DNA of 64,000 bases, taken from positions 1,178,001 through 1,242,000 of the forward strand of contig NZ_CP069620.1 of the NCBI RefSeq assembly GCF_026109735.1, in the 5' to 3' direction. The notes beneath the pieces were generated by a model. It ran no database searches. It saw only the letters and a list, made by a program, of their open reading frames with translations, and was not told where the DNA came from. Position numbers and translations under genes: made by a program. Shown one piece after another: positions 61,236 to 64,000 of this stretch. Position 1 is the stretch's first letter; each line of letters starts with the position of its first letter. The DNA is from Salinimicrobium tongyeongense. GTDB lineage: Bacteria > Bacteroidota > Bacteroidia > Flavobacteriales > Flavobacteriaceae.

Positions 61236-63053
61236 TTAGTGGTTAAGCTCTTCTTCCCCTTTTTGAAGCGGTACGTTTTGGGGCGCAAAATCCTGCCCTG
61301 CAATTACGTAGTCGCCATTTTCATTTGTTTTACTGTAGTCGTAAGCCCAACGGTAAACGTGTGGGATCTCTCCAGGCCAGTTTCCGTGGATAGGCTCCAC
61401 AGGAGTAGTCCACTCAAGTGAGTTGGAGTTCCAGGGGTTGGCAGTAGCTTTCTTACCCGCAAAAATAGAATGGATAAAATTGTAAAGGAACACCAGCTGT
61501 ACCAAAGCAGTAATGATGGCGAATACGGTAATCAACACGTTGATCTCCAAAAGGTCATCAAAGTATGGGAAAGCGGTGTTATCGTAGTATCTACGCGGAA
61601 GACCTGCCATTCCCACAAAGTGCATTGGGAAGAAAACCCCGTAGGCCCCTATAATGGTGATCCAGAAGTGGATGTAGCCAAGGTTCTTGTTCATCATGCG
61701 CCCAAACATTTTTGGGAACCAGTGGTAGATACCGGCAAACATTCCGTAGAGCGCCGAAATACCCATCACCAGGTGGAAGTGAGCCACAACGAAGTATGTA
61801 TCGTGAACGTTGATATCAAGGGTACTGTCCCCAAGCACGATCCCGGTTAGACCTCCTGTGATGAAGGTAGAAACGAAACCAATGGAGAACAGCATTGACG
61901 GGTTCATTTGCAGGTTTCCTTTCCAGATCGTTGTAATCCAGTTAAAGGCTTTTACTGCGGAAGGAATCGCGATCAATAGCGTGGTAAAGGTAAACACCGA
62001 ACCAAGGAACGGGTTCATACCCGATACGAACATGTGGTGCCCCCAAACGATGGTTGAAAGAAAGGCAATTCCCAGAATGGAAGCGATCATCGCACGGTAT
62101 CCAAAAATGGGTTTTCTGGAGTTGGTTGCAAGGATCTCTGAAGCGATACCCATGGCAGGAAGAATAACAATGTAAACTTCGGGGTGACCAAGGAACCAAA
62201 AAAGGTGTTCAAACAGGATAGGCGACCCACCCTGGTAGTGCAATACTTCACCTCCAATATAGATATCACTTAAGAAGAACGAAGTTCCGAAGCTTCTATC
62301 CATGATAAGCATCAAAGCTGCCGATAAGAGTACCGGGAAAGAAACCACCCCAATGATTGCAGTAACAAAAAGTGCCCAGATAGTCAATGGTAAACGGGTC
62401 ATAGACATGCCCTTAGTTCTAAGGTTAATGACCGTAACAATATAGTTTAGCGAACCAAGTAGAGACGAAGCAATGAAGATGGCCATAGACACCAGCCAAA
62501 GTGTCATTCCCAGCCCCGAACCACCAATAGCCTGTGGCAGTGCACTAAGCGGCGGATAGATAGTCCATCCTGCGGAAGCAGGACCCGACTCAATAAACAA
62601 TGAGCTTAGCATGATGACACAGGAAAGGAAGAACAGCCAGTAAGAGAGCATATTCATAAATCCTGAAGCCATATCGCGGGCACCAATTTGAAGCGGAATC
62701 AAAAGGTTACTAAAGGTTCCACTAAGCCCCTGTGTAAGTACAAAGAATACCATGATGGTACCGTGAATAGTCACAAGAGCAAGGTAGATCTCCTGGCTCA
62801 TAACACCTCCCGGGGCCCATTTTCCTAAAAAGATCTCAAATATTTTAAATGATTCAGACGGCCAGGCAAGCTGCATACGGAAGAAAATGGACATTGCAAT
62901 TCCAATAATCCCCATAAAAAGAGCCGTGAAAAGGTATTGCTTTGCAATAACCTTATGATCCATGCTGAATATATATTTCGTAAAGAAATTACCCTCATGG
63001 TGATGATCATCATGAGCGTGTTCATTAACCGGTACGTGTCCTACTGCTGACAT
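61236..63053 (-). CDS. ctaD: Cytochrome c oxidase subunit I
   Basis: The catalytic subunit of an aa3-type oxidase, 605 residues with 12 transmembrane helices. The CuB and heme ligands are present: [17 protein letters not shown] (His and cross-linked Tyr), [11 protein letters not shown] (CuB His pair) and [17 protein letters not shown] (heme a3 and a ligands). An N-terminal His/Asp-rich tag precedes helix 1. It follows subunit II by 21 bases and ends at a strong terminator. The other oxidase genes lie about 22 kb away in this window. Confidence 0.97.
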   Translation of the reverse strand: MSAVGHVPVNEHAHDDHHHEGNFFTKYIFSMDHKVIAKQYLFTALFMGIIGIAMSIFFRMQLAWPSESFKIFEIFLGKWAPGGVMSQEIYLALVTIHGTIMVFFVLTQGLSGTFSNLLIPLQIGARDMASGFMNMLSYWLFFLSCVIMLSSLFIESGPASAGWTIYPPLSALPQAIGGSGLGMTLWLVSMAIFIASSLLGSLNYIVTVINLRTKGMSMTRLPLTIWALFVTAIIGVVSFPVLLSAALMLIMDRSFGTSFFLSDIYIGGEVLHYQGGSPILFEHLFWFLGHPEVYIVILPAMGIASEILATNSRKPIFGYRAMIASILGIAFLSTIVWGHHMFVSGMNPFLGSVFTFTTLLIAIPSAVKAFNWITTIWKGNLQMNPSMLFSIGFVSTFITGGLTGIVLGDSTLDINVHDTYFVVAHFHLVMGISALYGMFAGIYHWFPKMFGRMMNKNLGYIHFWITIIGAYGVFFPMHFVGMAGLPRRYYDNTAFPYFDDLLEINVLITVFAIITALVQLVFLYNFIHSIFAGKKATANPWNSNSLEWTTPVEPIHGNWPGEIPHVYRWAYDYSKTNENGDYVIAGQDFAPQNVPLQKGEEELNH

Positions 63054-63074
63054 ATTTCTTTATTCTTAACTTTA

Positions 63075-64000
63075 TTAATTTTCTACCTGTGCAAGTTCGT
63101 TCCCGCTACTTTGTTCTACCTGCGTGCCTGCAGTTGCTGCTTGCATGGTTTCAGAATACTCCTTTTGTTCTGCCATCCAGGTATTGAATTCTTCTTCGGT
63201 CTCTACAACTACTTTCATTTGCATGTTGTAGTGTGCCACACCACAAATTTTATTACACAACAGGTAATATTCAAATTGCTCATAGTCTCCCAAAGGTTCT
63301 TCCCCCAATGCAGCAAGCTCGGCGCTCTTCTCTCTTCTTATTTCATTAATATATGCGACCTTGTCTCTCATATATTCGGTCTCATTGATCTCATCGGTAG
63401 TTACAGTTGGCGTGAATGAGAACTGAGTGATCATTCCAGGAACCACGTTCATTTGAGCTCTAAAGTGTGGGAAGTATGCAGAGTGCAGCACATCCTGCGA
63501 TCTCATTTTGAACAATACAGGCCTGTTCACCGGAAGGTGGATCTCTGCCGTGATCACATCATCCATTGCATAAGGATCGCTTTCATCAACCCCCATAGTG
63601 TTAGCTCCTTCAATAAAACGAACGTTTGCTTTTCCAAGAACATTATCCTGCCCGGCATAACGTGCCTGCCAGCTAAATTGTTTGGCATAAAGTTCAATGA
63701 CAATAGGGTCATCTTCTTCATCAACATCCATAATATCACTCCAGGTAAACAATCCGTAGATGATCAACCCGGCCAGTACAATTACCGGAATGATGGTCCA
63801 AACAAATTCCAGCTTATCGTTATCGGCAAAGAAAAGTGCTTTCTGCCCTTTTTTACCTTTGTATTTAAAGGCAAAGTAGTGAAGAAGGCCCTGGGTGATC
63901 ACCTGCACAAACATGATCACAGCCATGGTAATCAACAAGAGGTTGTCATAATCGGCTCCATGTTCTGAAGAAGCTGCAGGTAAAGCCCTGTCGCTAAAGT
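63075..64000 (-). CDS. ctaC: Cytochrome c oxidase subunit II (5' end outside window)
   Basis: The CuA-carrying subunit that takes electrons from cytochrome c. The frame stays open to the last base; the far codons read FSDRALPAASSEHGADYDNL, so the true start lies beyond the window. The second helix is KLEFVWTIIPVIVLAGLIIY. The CuA ligands are present: the first His in DVLHSAYFPHFRAQ and the motif CNKICGVAHYNM, with both cysteines, the His and the Met. It is the gene upstream of subunit I in the same operon. Confidence 0.95.
   Translation of the reverse strand, partial: FSDRALPAASSEHGADYDNLLLITMAVIMFVQVITQGLLHYFAFKYKGKKGQKALFFADNDKLEFVWTIIPVIVLAGLIIYGLFTWSDIMDVDEEDDPIVIELYAKQFSWQARYAGQDNVLGKANVRFIEGANTMGVDESDPYAMDDVITAEIHLPVNRPVLFKMRSQDVLHSAYFPHFRAQMNVVPGMITQFSFTPTVTTDEINETEYMRDKVAYINEIRREKSAELAALGEEPLGDYEQFEYYLLCNKICGVAHYNMQMKVVVETEEEFNTWMAEQKEYSETMQAATAGTQVEQSSGNELAQVEN

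Noticed and set aside
61154-61303. Longer start for ruvB (to 61303)
   Set aside because: It runs through a clear terminator and into the subunit I gene; the ATG at 61153 gives the normal protein.

Overview
The window is a contiguous piece of a Bacteroidota chromosome, almost certainly a member of Flavobacteriaceae and probably marine. The support is: SprA (type IX secretion translocon), a RemB-like gliding protein, FadL/OmpP1 paired with a GDSL lipoprotein, DUF6089, paired Skp/OmpH genes, the Bacteroidota-type promoter ((C/T)TTG-N19-TAnnTTTG) in front of several genes, and few Shine-Dalgarno sequences. Base composition and codon use look uniform. I saw no prophage, plasmid, CRISPR, rRNA or tRNA. 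Layout: 1-3.9 kb, lptE (5' end outside the window), a TPR protein, secG, groES and groEL. 3.9-4.4 kb, the only gene-free stretch over 300 bases. 4.4-8.9 kb (minus), AHSA1 and VOC proteins, then the proteostasis block clpX-clpP-tig. 8.9-13.8 kb (minus), a holin-like membrane protein, the GDSL/FadL pair, an alpha/beta hydrolase and pdxJ, which carries a frameshift in a G8 tract. 13.9-22.9 kb (plus), an envelope block: CBS protein, nadK, DUF6089, uppS, bamA, two skp genes, murI and a NifU-domain protein. 22.9-26.7 kb, Pit phosphate transporter, dodecin, a 133-bp MITE-like relic and an MscS channel. 26.8-34.6 kb (minus), tsaB and a six-gene MacAB/TolC-like export system. 34.7-39.9 kb (minus), cytochrome oxidase assembly and small subunits (SCO, DUF420, subunit IV, two subunit III proteins, heme O synthase). 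40.0-44.7 kb (minus), a RemB-like protein, two TonB paralogues, VanZ and gcvH. 44.7-52.5 kb (minus), sprA and ruvA. 52.6-61.2 kb (minus), malic enzyme, secreted trehalase, queG, a P450, a REP-associated transposase and ruvB. 61.2-64 kb (minus), oxidase subunits I and II, with subunit II running off the end. How the genes fit together: most are housekeeping. LptE, BamA, Skp, UppS, MurI and SecG build the envelope; GroESL, ClpXP and trigger factor fold and degrade proteins; the two cox segments make one aa3-type oxidase with its own CuA and heme assembly factors; SprA, RemB-like and the TonB proteins belong to surface motility, secretion and uptake. The strongest unexplained signals are: (1) a dispersed palindrome, AAAATGNCATTTT, with eight exact copies in 64 kb in both genes and intergenic DNA; (2) a TonB C-terminal-like domain at the N-terminus of the RemB-like outer-membrane protein, directly downstream of two tonB genes; (3) a RAYT gene bracketed by long palindromes; (4) the pdxJ G8 frameshift; (5) a MITE-like element with IS-type ends. 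No wholly new multi-gene system is evident.
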